64,000 bases of DNA, taken from Liolophura sinensis. Taxonomy: Eukaryota > Mollusca > Polyplacophora > Chitonida > Chitonidae. Location: NCBI RefSeq assembly GCF_032854445.1, contig NC_088301.1, forward strand, positions 25,528,402 through 25,592,401, written 5' to 3'. The position numbers and the translations under genes are program-made. Of this stretch, positions 43,710 through 55,432 are shown one piece after another (the stretch's first letter is position 1; every line of letters begins with the position of its first letter). The notes beneath the pieces are model-generated. The model searched no databases. It saw only the letters and a list, made by a program, of their open reading frames with translations, and was not told the origin of the DNA.

Positions 43710-45981
43710 CTGAAGCGCTCGGCATCCGCCATTTCCCGGCTGTTCTCCGAAGACACCCGAAGCATTTCCGGAAACGAACAGCAGGGAAGTGCGAAATGGC
43801 AGCTTGACAACAGACGCGGTTTTGAGTGCGATTGAAGGGACGTTTACGAAGGTGTACTAATGTGAGCACCCATATACATAGCAGGAGTGCTCTGCATTCC
43901 GTGCACTATTTCTGCAACAGCTTGCACACATGTGTAAAAAAAGTTGCTTAAATAAATCCTGTTCATATGCTGCCGACCACGGCATATTTTTTTGTTCAAC
44001 AACAACATGCTGGTACATGTATGCTTTTCTTACCACAGCGCACGTTTGTACATGTTCAACACTTTGTGTAATTGCTTACTGTGCTTTCCAAACAGCAAAG
44101 ATGCACATATCCTTAAACTTATTCTGTGAATTGTAATGAACTTTTGGAAACAGTTGGTACGGTAGTTCAAAGTGTGACAAGCAAGGTGAAGCCTCTCTGT
44201 TAGGGTGAATGTCAGAATTTTTTTTAGAAAAGGACTCTGAGCCCATGCAGATGGACTAGGTGCTCTAGAGGCGTACAGTTTTTTAAATTTCAAAAGCTAA
44301 TTGCCTCATTTACAATTTGATCTTTCCATCATCAGGGTTTTATATCAGTGATGACAAGTATAGGATTCTGTAGTCTGCCTACACAGCTATGCACTTTACC
44401 AGGAACGTCTAGCTTAAAAGCTGCCTCAAAGATCTGCTGATCGTAATTTTTATCTTGAATGATGTTCAACTGGATTAAGTGGTGTTCGATCACTAAAAAT
44501 GTGTACCAGATACGGGTAGTAGATTTCCAAAAGAAAAATACTTTACATTGAATTTTCATGGATGACAGCTCTGATTGTTATTGAGTTTGATGCTTATCTA
44601 TTAGCACATTTCAACATAAAAATGCATTGACTGACATTTACTTCTGATATCAATTCTTAACCGTCCAGCGCATCAGTGTCAAACTGACATCTCCAGAATA
44701 GTGACAAGCCTCCCAGAAATTAATTGCCTTTACTAACAAAATGCTGTGGCTGTTGTTAAGATTTCTGCAGAAGTCAAATACTGATTGTTGCATGCAAAAC
44801 TCATCTTCTTGACACCACAAAATGAAAATTGCATTTGCAGACTAAAACATTGCATGAGGTTAAGAATATTCCTAATATGGCAGGAAGAATTACATGTACT
44901 ACAGTTTTTAGGTTGACATCAAGCATATATTACTACAAGTACATAAATGTTGCACAGATGTAATTTATTAGTGCATTTGTTATCTCTACTTTAGAATCCA
45001 GCAGTATTCACTCAGCTGTTTTGTATTGGGTTGTTCAGGTTGACTGATCAGTGGTCTCACTTTTGCAAAGATATGTGTTTGACAAAACTAAACACTCACA
45101 GGAAATTGCTTGTGAAATGTATAGGTTACTTTCAGTCACCATATTTAACAAACCATGCCTTAAATTTTTATTTACATTATTTACACATTTATATTTTTTT
45201 TATATGTAAAATGGCTCTAAATCAATATTATTCTTTTTCAAATGCTTGTATAAATCTCATGCTTAATAGATGCACTGTATACTTTGCACTGCATCTGGTA
45301 CACGTTACATGAACTCAGTGGTACCACACTATAATTATTCCAGTTGTTTGATACAGAAATAAGGTTTAAGAGCTACAGACAAAAAAATTATAATAATGTA
45401 AGTGAAAAATTTCTGAGTATCACAATCATGTAAGTAATAGTTATAGTATGTTGCATTACCATTACAGCGTATAGCCTTCAAGGGGCAGAGTATTTTTTTT
45501 GCAGAGCAGAAAAACTCTCACATCTATAGACTTTACGAATGTGCCAGTCTGTTTTTGACATCATAGATTCACATTTGCTATCACTAAAAAATATGACTGG
45601 TTTTTTATGCCATACTCAAGAATATTTCACTTATACAACGGCAGCCAACATTATGGGGAGAGGAAACAAGGCAGAGCCCGGGGGAAATCCACAAGGCCAC
45701 GGCCATCAACAGGTCATTGCAGACAATGAGATGGGAAACTGATACATCCAACATAGCAAAATTGACAAAATTTGACATTTCAGGTTGCTAGCCTAAAAAC
45801 TTAATTTGGCACAATCCCCTTTCAAATGTACATTGCTCCCATCGGTAATTTCATGTAATAATACAGTTGCATAGAGAATATTCACATTTTTTATAACCAT
45901 TTCATTGGTCAATGTGCCTCAGTCGTGTGACAAGTAAAATAAAGTTTGGAATTGATGTTTTTTTCTTTTTGTGTCTGTTAG
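43710..45981. other. Region between calreticulin promoter and C19orf44 exon 1
   Basis: Near 43725-43800 are CCGCCATTTCC (YY1-like) and TTTCCGGAAAC (ETS-like), suited to a TATA-less start for the plus-strand gene. The exon with the first C19orf44 ATG begins after a CTGTTAG acceptor at 45981, so a non-coding first exon likely lies here, possibly near 43740-43860 with a GTG-type donor. A SINE fragment lies at 45595-45725. Confidence 0.45.
45595..45725 (-). mobile_element. tRNA-derived SINE, truncated, reverse orientation
   Basis: TTTTTTATGCCATACTCAAG, CAACGGCAGCCAACATTATG and AGAGCCCGGGGGAAATCCAC match the SINE body in reverse. The head is missing and the right end is rearranged. Confidence 0.85.
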
Positions 45982-46027
45982 GATGCTGCATAATCTTCCG
46001 AAGTTATTTGCATTATCGTGTTGAATA

Positions 46028-46135
46028 ATGAAGCGCCGGGGTGGAGGATCAACAGCTGCTTTACTGCAGAGAGCATCGTCCCAGCTGAAGGGTGAGCGCG
46101 TTGTGAAAGAAGTCAATGAAGAAGATGAACTCAAT
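46028..46135 (+). CDS. C19orf44: C19orf44-like exon 1
   Basis: ATG at 46028 is preceded by an in-exon TGAATA and follows the acceptor at 45981. It reads MKRRGGGSTAALLQRASSQL to EEDELN, ending at a GTAAGT donor, phase 0. A SINE starts only 31 bases into the intron. Confidence 0.85.
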
Positions 46136-49100
46136 GTAAGTTTCTCTTATGCTTACACATGTGTAAGGGGCCCCAGGGTTGCTCAACGACCCATGGACCT
46201 CTCACCAATACACTCACTGTAAGTTCAAGTCCACTATTCCTCTCTGGCCATACGTGGGTTTCCTCCAGGCTCTGTCTGGTTTTCTCGCACCATAATGCTG
46301 CGTTGTATATGTGAAATATTCTTGAGTACGGTGTAAAACACCAATCAAATAAATAAATAGATATACATGTTATATATTTTAAATGACCTAAAATTTTGCC
46401 AGATTCTGAGGGTTCTATTGATCTAAGAATGGAACTTTTAGGGTTGCTTGGGAGGTAAGGTGATATCCTATAGAAGGACCATCAGTGAAAATTTGTGACA
46501 TTATTTGCCTGTAAAATTGCAATTTTAGGGGCAAAATTTATTCATTTCCTGTATCTTATCTATGTAACTACACTTAGTCTATCTGCATTTAATCATCATT
46601 CTTGTGTGCACATATTTGCAGTGTTTAAGCTGATATCAGAGAAAATTTAACTATTTAAGTCATTCTAATTTTTTCGCTTATGTAACAGCACTCAGTTTTG
46701 TGGTGGAAACCAGAGAGAACAAGGTAGATCAACCCCTTTTGGCAAGATGCTGATGAACTTTCCCAGGACTGACAACTTGCCGTCTATATTTACTATTGGT
46801 GAAAGATAATTGACCTAGTCTAGACTAATAGACTTATTGACCTTAAGAGGGCTGCTTATCGTTACCTATGTCCCATGGGCAAAGTATCTAGAGTGTGGGT
46901 GTCTAGAAATTTCCTGTCCAAGGCTAGGATTATACCCGCACCTTGAGTCTCAGTGTCTAGCCATCATACATCTATTATTGATGCACATTCCCATCCCTTA
47001 TGTCGTCTCAAAACAGAGCCAGAAACATTAGCCATCATGAGACTGGGCAAAAAAAAAACGTTTTTTGCCAAATCAACATTTTGTTTAGATTGAGTTAATT
47101 TGCATTTTAACAGGCGGTGTTTATACAGTGTGGTTTAAATATCTGAAATGAATGATATGATCTTATTTTTTCTGTTTGTAGGCTTACATCAGTTCTTTGA
47201 CGAAGAAAACCACTGCCAGGAAGTCTGTGAGTTTTGATGAAGACAGTGACATAAGTATTTCTAATGAAGACTATCAGTATGGTGGGACAACAGTACCTGC
47301 CTCGGGCAGTAAGTATCTCAAGAAAAAGGTACGGGATAGCCTGGATTCTGTTGAGTCTATGGAACCAAAGGAGCCAGCCTTGAACAGATTTTTGAAGAAA
47401 GCTCCCACCCCAGTAGCAGCTGGGATAAGCCCTGCACCTGTAGATCGGCCTGCAACATCCAAGTTTGCTGGGAAATATGTGTCCGGGTCTGAGATGGCCA
47501 GATCCAGTCAGCAGAGTCATAGGTCTTCATCAGCATTAAGCAAAGCAGCAGCGTTAACCTCCAAGATCTCCCAGCGTCCTGTGCCCACAAGGCAGTCCAA
47601 TATCTTCACCCTGGACACTGACAGTGAGGACAGTTTTAGGAAACCTTCTACTGTGAAAGCTGGCAGAACCCCCTCCCCCCTTAGAAGTGCGTCAGACAGC
47701 AGCTTGAGTTTGGGCAAGGATGGGGGGAAGTTTGTCAAGAAGAAAACTGAGCCACCTCCTCCCCCTGACTTCCTGAAGGAAGACACTCCAAGGAAAAAAG
47801 CACAACCAGTCGTGGGCACAAGTATGTCATCTGGGTGGATGTTTTTTATTAAAGGATACATGAAATACTTGGGTTTTTTTTCGTCTTAATATGGGGTATA
47901 TGATGTGGTCTAGAATATAAAAGTATTAATAAGCTTCTCAGCTTTCTTCTTGGTACAGAAAAATAACTTTAAACTATATAGGTTTCCTATTGCATCAGTG
48001 GTCAGTCAGTCCAGAAATTAAGCAGCCTACTGTGGTGAAGTCAATGGTGATAGCTGTCAGAGCAATTTTGTTGGTGGTGGTGAGGTGGGGGGGGGTGGAG
48101 AGAGCCTGAATTGGGGATGCTAAGCTTGTCAGGCATTCCCAGTGTTCATTGATGAGGTAATTTCCGAATATTGGAATATGCCACTGATTTAATGTAAATC
48201 ACATAAAATTTCACATAATTTCCCACATATTTAGCACAGAAGGGTAATCACTTTATTCAACCTAAAATTTCATCTGTGACTTAAGTTACTTATTATGGTT
48301 GATTCTGGGAGTTCTGTTGATCTTAGGTATATGTTTTGAGGATGGTATACATGTATATGGCACATAACAGGAAAATGTTAGCTTCGGCAGTAAAAGTAAT
48401 ATTTTCTTTGCTTTGTATGTTTGTGGATATGCAGTTTTTAGAGGCAAATTTTTAGGTCAAATTCCGTGAGATTATGACATGAGGTGATTTACAGTACAAG
48501 AATTTCTGTAGAAATTTGATTCCTTATTCCTTAGGTAAATCCCCCCAAGACGGACAGCTTCAGAAGGGCAGGCGTAAGCTGGTGGGGAAAGTGATGCTGT
48601 CATCAGAGGAGGAGAGTTTAGCTGAGTTTATTGAGGGTCTGTCTTGGTCCGAGAGGTCCAACTCTCCCCAGAGAAGTTCTAAAGGCATGCGTGATGCACC
48701 TCACCCTCGTGCCCAACGCTCACCATCACCAGATAGCAAACCACCTGTGCGACACACCTCTGCCTCTCCCAGACGTAACATCTCTACCCCCAAAGCGGGA
48801 GTGTTTAGACGGAGTCCATCTCCGCCATACCAGACTCGGACTCTCAGCAGGTCAGTCTCAGAAGACTCCCTGCCCAGTGAGGTGTCAGTGTCACAGGTGG
48901 ACAGCGCTCAGGATGAGGAGGGCAGTTTTAATGGTACAGTATATTTCAAAATGGTTTGATATATGTATGCGGAAATGAAAATTGGTATGAACGTGACTTC
49001 ACAAGATCAGGATTAGGTTTTAAGTGTCTGGCTCTCAGCTTCTCAAATTTTTTTTTTTTTCCAAATACTTGTCATATTTAATTGAAAATTGGTAAGTACC

Positions 49101-52100
49101 TTTACCATGAAAATTTACTGATGAAGTTTGAGTTTTGCTCTGCATTGTTGATAACCATTTTTGTTCTATTAAGAGCTGTGACTTAAACAGTCAGTAACCA
49201 CTTATTGATGAAAGCTTTAATATTAGCTAGTGTTTACAATTACGTCTTCTTTCATGTTACTACATATGTACATGTTCCTCCAGACTGGTGTGATCACTGT
49301 TTAAAGCTACCATCAATTTGAATTTATTTATTTATTTATTTATTTGATGGGTGTATTATGCTGTACTCAAGAATATTTCACTTATACAACGGTGGCAAAT
49401 ATTATGGTGGGAGGAAATCGAGCAGCGCCTCGGGAAACCCACGACCATCCGCCAGTTGCTGACAGACCTTCCCAAGTATGGCTTGAGAGGAAGCCAGCAT
49501 GAGCAGGACTTGAACTCACAGCAACCGCATTTGGTGAGAGACTCCTGGGTAATTACCCCATGCTGGCATGCTAACCCCCTTGGCCACAGAGGCCCCCTAT
49601 CAATTTTGTACAGTGTATATGTATACTTACGTAGTGGTAGCTGAAACTCTGCTATTTAGGTAAACAACTTTGTTATCCAAACAATATGAGTTCTTCAACA
49701 GAAGAGTAAATGTTCTCCTCAGCAAATTTGGAAAACTTTCCTTAGTTCTTCTCAGTTTTTCAAATCCAAAGCACTGAGTTTTACCTTCAACATTTTATAC
49801 ATACTACATACTTGTAGCTATGTGAATTATTTTGTCATGAGATTGTATATGTTGAAACATTGAACTCTTTAATCATCTTTCAGTTGGTCAAAACCTTTTT
49901 TATCTCAAGCATTGTTCATGTTTTGCATGTTTGATATTTGAATCTTTAGTCACCTTTTTTTTTTTACAACATATGGATTTTAATGATAGGGATGAGAATT
50001 TTCATGATTTTCAGAATATGAAATCTTTGACCAAAGTGGTCGAGTGGTAAATGAAATTTGAGCTGATTTTCATTGAAAGATTCTCTTCCAAGTAATCAGG
50101 CATTAAGCATTATAATTTTTCCTTTCAGTCAATGTTGTGATGGACTTGGACATGTTAAGTCCTGTGAATTCATTCAATCATGAAGAGAAGCTTTCCTCTC
50201 CTCTGAAGAAAGCTCAAACCGCAGAGCCCAGTCCGTTTTTTAGTAAGAAAGGAAGTACCAGAGCGGAAACTGAAAAGCCTGCCAAGTCATCCAAGTCAGC
50301 CAGCAAAAAAAGTGATGTATACAGCACAAAAAGGTCACCCAAAAAGTCAAAGGAAAAGAAGGAAACCGAATTATTCAGTAATTTTGGTTTACACACCGTG
50401 GATGAGTTGATGGGGTTGGATACAAAGGAGTCGAGTGAAGATGCAAGTGTGATCAGAGATATTTCAGAAATTCTGACAGAGAAAAATGACACTGTATTCA
50501 AAGCGAAGAGATCTGTGAATGACAGTTTACCTGATGTCAACTTAGATGTAACTGATGATGTTATTGATGTGAAAAACTCATACTCTGAGGAGTTTGACAG
50601 TATTACAGAGAAGATTGGACAGGACAGTAGTATAGCAGAGTCTCTGTCAGAGGTTGTGACAAAGTACAGTGATGATGAGGAGGAGGAGTCCAAGGCAGAC
50701 ACTGTGAATGAGTATTCAGAGGATTTTGCTAGTGACTCAGAGTCTAGGGCTGACTCATACAGTGACAGTTATACTTCACACAGTGACTCAAGAACATTTA
50801 GCTACAGCCGAAGGTAAGTACTTGTTGTAAACAAAAACATACCAAGAACTGATATTTTAATGATACTATTCAGAAAATAGTTTCTAAAAATTTTAAAAAT
50901 TACTACCTCTACCATAGTGGTTACATTTTTCCAGTAATTTTTTGAAGAGGCTATACTGGAAATTTTTGTGGAGAAATTGATCAGCGCAAATCCATTCAAA
51001 TTTTTTCCTGTAATACCCCAGATAATTACCTGTCACAAAATATCAGCCTCGTCTCTTCCCATGTTACTTTTGAATTTCCTAAAATTTCTATAGCTGATCT
51101 AAATTCATGACTTCTACAAACTTTAATGTTATTGTAACCTGCAAATAGTGCAAGTACAACTCTAATCTACTGAAAGACAATCAATTCTACGTAAACATAG
51201 AAAATTTTATTTGATAAGCAAACATGGATTTTTTTGGCCAACAATTTCCAGTACAGCCTCAAGAGTATTGTCCCTTTATCTGTGGATGGCTAATTTGTTG
51301 ATTTGGCACATTTCACACACGTAAATGATTTTTGCCATGATCTGTTTCAGCTCTTCTTCTAGTCTATCCAGAGGGAGATCCAAGAAGGAGAAGAGATCAG
51401 TGGAGGTTCAGACAGGTGACCAACCAGGACTGACTTACCAATGGAACACTCACCACTCAGGCATGGCCTTTATGGGACCTTCGTTTGGAATGTCGTTTGT
51501 GGATCCCACACCAATTGCTTCCCACATGGTCAGCCATGAGGCCCTGGAAGGTAATTTTGTTGAAATGGTATTAGACTGAGCAGAGAAAGGGTCACTTCAA
51601 AACCTGCAGTACACTGTATGCATTACAAGATTGGGAATTATCTGGGATAGAGCGTAAGACATCAAACAAATAAATCAGTATAAATGTTTTTTTGCAGATG
51701 TATGGGAAGTTTGCTAAATCACAGGTAACAAATCATGTAAGTAACTTGTGATTCAAGCATTATTCACATCTATGCGTAGGTATAGATGTTTACATGAACT
51801 GAACTATTTTGTTTCAGCCATGACAAACTACAGCCCAGCCATGTTAGCTCTCCAGGACATGCTGAAGCAGCAGCTAGAACTGACTCAGACCTTCATCCAG
51901 GCCCAGCAGTATCTGTATAACAGTTACACTCGGTCTATAGAGCCACATCACATGTACACGACGCTGGAGGATACCAAAAAGGTATAGTTTATTTGTATAT
52001 ATGTGTACAGAAACTTTAGTGAGTGATACAAGATAATCTGTGATTACAGAGACAGTCATGAAATTTTTTTTTTTTGATACCCCCCCCCCCCCCCCCCTGA

Positions 52101-53089
52101 AATATCCCCCCCTCCCCCACCTTTATTCATAGTAAACCACCATAATGCTGGTCGCTGTTGTATCCATGAAATGTTTTCCCCTCCCCCTCCTTTATGCATA
52201 GTAAACCACCATAATGCTGGTCGCCATTGTATCTGTGAAATATTCTTGAGTACGGCATAGAACACCAGTCAAATGAATAAAATATAAATAAATTCATAGT
52301 AAATGGTCAGCGACATTCATAGAGTATTGTGTGCAGTTTTACATTTGTGACCACCTGTGTTCCAGGTTCTATTTGGCATGCAATCTGTATATCACAAAAG
52401 GAAGATTTTGTCATCAATTTACAAAAAAATTTGTTGTTTTCTCCTGGCTGTCCATTTTCCTCCAACCATAAGACTGATGCTATTGTGCAAGTGCACAATT
52501 CTTGAGTGTAATAATAATCAAATAAAGGGGTTGTGTTTTGATGGTGGAAAATCTGGCAAGCCAAAGTTTTTTCCAGGCTATTGTTCCTAAAGATTAAAGT
52601 ACAATTTAGGCAATAACTTGGTAATGATTTTGTACTCAAGCTCAGTAAGCTGCAGCTGTTCACTGAAATAAATTCACCTCTCAACTTTTTGTCCTCTTAC
52701 TCCAGTGGATGATGTGAAACTTTGTCAGGCTTTCTCCGTTCATAAATGTGCTTCTGCTCTCTTATAAATGAACACATACAATGTCTGTATCAGGGCTCAT
52801 CCACATGTTGAGATTACTGTCACAAGAGTTGTTCCCCTTGATGCACCTGAATTTATGAGCTTTTTAATTTGAGGAAAATCTGCCAAATGTATGATAGTTT
52901 TCCTGGTCTGTTATTGGGAACCATTATTGAATGTTGTTTAACAAGAATGTCTGCAAGACATTTTCTAGCTTTACATTCCTTTCACATTTTGTTTTTATTT
53001 CCTTCTCTTTCCAGTATATCCGTAAACATAGAAAACCACGACTCACATTCAAAGATGCCCTGAAGTTGGTGGATAAAGAAATGAGCTGA
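46028..53089 (+). CDS. C19orf44: C19orf44-like DUF4614 protein, complete seven-exon gene
   Basis: Exons 46028-46135, 47182-47821, 48535-48933, 50129-50813, 51351-51550, 51818-51981 and 53015-53089 join with GT-AG borders and consistent phases into 756 residues. The start MKRRGGGSTAALLQRASSQL is followed by a long Ser/Pro/Lys-rich disordered part (KSVSFDEDSDISISNEDYQY, RTPSPLRSASDSSLSLGKDG, SEEESLAEFIEGLSWSERSN). Acidic stretches carry YSEEFDS (Tyr 534) and YSEDFAS (Tyr 578). The C-terminal domain includes QPGLTYQWN, GMSFVDPTPIASHMVSHEAL, a Gln-rich helix (MLKQQLELTQTFIQAQQYLY), HHMYTTLEDTKKYIRKHRKP and LTFKDALKLVDKEMS. I recognise this order as vertebrate C19orf44/DUF4614, from memory; function is unknown. 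Human C19orf44 is about 660 residues. Many SP/TP sites suggest phosphorylation. Confidence 0.85.
46167..46363 (+). mobile_element. tRNA-derived SINE, degraded
   Basis: Head remnant GGGGCCCCAGGGTTGCTCAA, then TCACTGTAAGTTCAAGTCCA (B box region), TCTGGCCATACGTGGGTTTC, and tail GTACGGTGTAAAACACCAAT with AAATAAATAAATAG. Deletions in the middle. Confidence 0.87.
46364..47181. other. Rest of C19orf44-like intron 1
   Basis: No exon or strong repeat recognised; a GGTGGAAACCAGAGAGAACA phrase near 46700 may be a very old SINE remnant. Ends with a poly-A tract (47050) and the exon 2 acceptor. Confidence 0.5.
47182..47821 (+). CDS. C19orf44: C19orf44-like exon 2
   Basis: Acceptor TTTGTAG ends at 47181. 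Begins AYISSLTKKTTARKSVSFDE and ends KKAQPVVGT; donor A/GTATGT, phase 1. Rich in Ser, Pro and Lys, with PPPPPDFLKED. Retaining the intron would add a short tail before TAA at about 47887. Confidence 0.88.
47822..48534. other. C19orf44-like intron 2
   Basis: Contains a G-rich tract at 48078-48102 (GGTGGTGGTGAGGTGGGGGG). Nothing else recognised. Confidence 0.6.
48535..48933 (+). CDS. C19orf44: C19orf44-like exon 3
   Basis: Acceptor CCTTAG ends at 48534. Codes KSPQDGQLQKGRRKLVGKVM, SSEEESLAEFIEGLSWSE, and several RSPSP motifs. Donor G/GTACAG, phase 1 on both sides, so its skipping would keep the frame. Confidence 0.88.
48934..50128. other. C19orf44-like intron 3
   Basis: Contains a complete reverse-orientation SINE at 49320-49598 and otherwise AT-rich DNA. 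No exon seen. Confidence 0.65.
49320..49598 (-). mobile_element. tRNA-derived SINE, full length, reverse, with target-site duplication
   Basis: Tail TTTATTTATTTATTTATTTG, body TACTCAAGAATATTTCACTT and CACGACCATCCGCCAGTTGC, head TTGAACTCACAGCAACCGCA and GGCCACAGAGGCCCC. ATCAATTT at 49312-49319 and 49599-49606 is an 8-bp direct repeat at both ends. Confidence 0.9.
50129..50813 (+). CDS. C19orf44: C19orf44-like exon 4
   Basis: Acceptor TTTCAG ends at 50128 and donor AG/GTAAGT starts at 50814. Encodes VNVVMDLDMLSPVNSFNHEE, a Lys/Ser-rich part, FSNFGLHTVDELMGLD, and two YSE(E/D)F acidic blocks, then SDSYTSHSDSRTFSYSRR. Phase 1 to 2. Confidence 0.9.
50814..51350. other. C19orf44-like intron 4
   Basis: AT-rich; nothing recognised. 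Confidence 0.6.
51351..51550 (+). CDS. C19orf44: C19orf44-like exon 5
   Basis: Acceptor TTTCAG ends at 51350. Reads SSSSLSRGRSKKEKRSVEVQ then TGDQPGLTYQWN and GMAFMGPSFGMSFVDPTPIA. Start of the conserved C-terminal domain. Donor G/GTAATT, phase 1. Confidence 0.88.
51818..51981 (+). CDS. C19orf44: C19orf44-like exon 6
   Basis: Acceptor TTTCAG ends at 51817. Codes MTNYSPAMLALQDMLKQQLE, a Gln-rich helix and HHMYTTLEDTKK. Donor AAG/GTATAG, phase 0. Confidence 0.9.
52064..52120. repeat. Poly-T / poly-C low-complexity tract
   Basis: A T run, then about 19 consecutive C from 52080, then CCCCCCCTCCCCCACC. On the minus strand this is G-rich with several long G runs, a possible G-quadruplex. Confidence 0.85.
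52136..52285 (+). mobile_element. Two tandem partial SINE tails
   Basis: AACCACCATAATGCTGGTCG occurs twice (52135 and 52204), each followed by a GTTGTATC/ATTGTATC phrase. Only the second continues into TTCTTGAGTACGGCATAGAA and the AAT-rich tail. A local duplication of the SINE 3' end is the simplest reading. Confidence 0.8.
53015..53089 (+). CDS. C19orf44: C19orf44-like exon 7, stop
   Basis: Acceptor TTTCCAG ends at 53014. Reads YIRKHRKPRLTFKDALKLVD then KEMS and TGA. It completes the conserved terminal motif begun in exon 6. Confidence 0.9.
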   Translation, partial: YIRKHRKPRLTFKDALKLVDKEMS

Positions 53090-54990
53090 CGCTGACTAAA
53101 CTTTTAAAATTTTTTTTTAAGATCAACGACATTTGTAAGATATCACAAATGTGTGTATGTCATTTATGACAATGTCATCAGGTTGAGAGTTGAGTAAGCT
53201 TGTGTTGTTAATAGTGTATCCACTCAAAAAGGGAACCATGCACATGTAACGAGGAACTATTCTGACCACATGTAATGTTCCCGATGATTTCTTTTCTATA
53301 AGTTCGGGAGCGGCAGATTCGGGATCAATCCTGGGTCGAGTCACACCTAAGAGGAAGTTGTAATTTCCTTGCTTGGCATTCAGCATGAAGAGGATAGTGC
53401 AACGACTGGTTGACCCGTATCAGTATAATGGCTTGGCTAGGGCAGCTGACTTACCTTTGGTAAGTCGTCTCAGTGAAGCAGCACTAGATAAAAGAGCGGT
53501 GGAAATCCATACCTGCAACAAGGAGGCACGTCATATACACCCTAAGGACTCCTTCATTGTCATATGACTGAAAAATTGTTGAGCACGACGTTAAACCCCA
53601 AGCACTCACTCACTCACTCTTGTCTATAAGTAGATTTCTTTGCGATGTATTCGTTGTTACATCACTGTGGTCAGATTTGTAAAAGACTTGAAATGTAAAG
53701 ATGTTTGTATCTACTCTGGGAACAAGTGCATTAGAACATGCCACTGTAGTAGTTTCATGCATGTAATGTTACAAGCACTTTCTGAAACCAGCCACTGACT
53801 CAGTGAATGCCATGCTAAAGACACCAGGAGATAGTGTGATAGTACACTGTCACAAGGCCTACCAGTAAGCGTTCTGTGCCTGTGAGAGCGTGAAGTAAGG
53901 CGACACCAATTTTATTTTGTGTTTTACTGGTGAGCCGACACTAAAAACTAATGAAATTAAATAAAAATGAAATTGAAAATCCAGTTTTTATTTTGTCCTA
54001 TCTTAATAGGGTTTTTTTTCATGACATTTCTGTTTTTCAAAACTTTCCAATTACATAAATATGTCTGTAACAGGAACAGTTTGCAGGGACAGTCCAGCAT
54101 TTCCCAAAATTTCGATGGTTTTCAATTTTATTTTTATACCTCTGACAAGTAAAGTTGGTGTAGCCTAAGGAAGGCTGTATCATTGAGAGTAAAACCACAT
54201 CATCTGTGATCTGCAACAGTGACAGTCACAAAAATGGTCACACATAGCTGGTAAAAGCAGCCTCTTGTCATTTTCCCATAGAGTTTTATTGTTCACGTAA
54301 ATGCTCAAGTTTGTTATTCATAATGTGAGGAATGATTTAGGCATCTTGCTGGTCAAATGGTGAAAGTTATTGACTCATCACGTTACTTCATTCAACCTAT
54401 GAATGATAACTCATTTGCAGTGGAATGAAAAGTGTTATGATAACGAATGATAATGAAATTATTGAATGCAAAAACTCAGGGAGCACACTGTATGTGCAAA
54501 GTTACTGTTCTCCATCTTATGTATATGTATTGGTCATACATAAAATGTATTTTATGTTTGTTAATGTTTTATGAAATGCATTTAATAATGTTTTGATGTT
54601 CATAGCAATTTGATTCTTCACATGAATTGAGAAAAACAGGACATGAAAAGCGTTAAAAAGTTTAATGTATTTTTTTTTTTTTTTTTTGGTTAAATACTCA
54701 GGAGTGTACTGGTAGTAAGAAAATTATCCTAATGTTATCTGTGATTCATTTCCTTCTCCATATCTCCATTTTAATATTCAAAATGGCTATAGATTGGTTT
54801 TGATAGTACATGTGCATGTAGTTTGTAAACGTTGTATTTTAGCTGATCGCTGAGAGTAAAATCTGTCAGGAATTACATGTACATGGATAGGTATCTGTAA
54901 GGTACTGTTAATGTATAATGTATTGTATGCACATGTCAGAATTTTACAGTTGTGTAAAAACATTGTAATAAACTGTATTACATTTATTCA
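53090..54990 (+). other. C19orf44: C19orf44-like 3' UTR
   Basis: Follows the TGA and runs to an AATAAA at 54967-54972. It contains a CTCA-tailed SINE (53304-53622) with its target-site duplication. A further AAATAAAATAAAG near 55177 could be an alternative signal. Confidence 0.5.
53304..53622 (+). mobile_element. CTCA-tailed SINE in 3' UTR with target-site duplication
   Basis: CCTGGGTCGAGTCACACCTA, TGGTTGACCCGTATCAGTAT, GTAAGTCGTCTCAGTGAAGC and GACGTTAAACCCCAAGCACT match the copy at 22744-23090. TCTATAAGT at 53295-53303 and 53623-53631 is a perfect 9-bp target-site duplication, so the copy is intact and fairly young. Confidence 0.92.
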
Positions 54991-55334
54991 TAATAATTGT
55001 TTGTTTGAAAGTTCATTGGGATGAGGGGAAATGGTCATTTTGACCAGGTTTTCTCTTTGTTTCATTCTTGGGTCGTTGAGGTGAAGCCATAAAATGATAA
55101 GTGTGTCTCTTTTTACTTTAACTGTGCCTGTGTATCAAACAATGTATCTGTAGTGACGGTGAAAACAGTAATGAAATAAAATAAAGGTATTTTCAGTGCC
55201 ACCTGATATGTTTTACTGCAATCTCAAATTTCAAAACTAGGCTGAAAAGTAGGCTTTATGTTCTTGGCAGATCAGCTTTATGAGCCAAGTGATTTGTGGA
55301 GAGTGATTTGCAGCACACTTCACCCAGAACCTTT

Positions 55335-55432
55335 CAGTAATGTGGTCACTGCGAGTTCAAGCCCAACTCATGCTGGGTTCCTGTCTGGTCATACACTGGA
55401 GGTTATTTCAGCAACCTGCGGACGGTCGTGGA
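55335..55432 (+). mobile_element. SINE fragment (head and middle)
   Basis: TGTGGTCACTGCGAGTTCAA, AACTCATGCTGGGTTCCTGT and AGCAACCTGCGGACGGTCGT match the first half of the tRNA-derived SINE; the tail is absent. Confidence 0.8.

Larger units (their letters stand above)
51982..53014. other. C19orf44-like intron 6
   Basis: Starts with a poly-T and a C-only tract near 52080-52098, then two partial SINE tails in tandem (52136-52285) and an older remnant at 52440-52527 (TTTTCCTCCAACCATAAGAC, AATAATCAAATAAAG). No exon. Confidence 0.65.

Noticed and set aside
50214..50702. 162-codon antisense ORF
   Set aside because: Antisense shadow of C19orf44-like exon 4; Ser/Leu/Phe bias follows from the acidic plus-strand coding.
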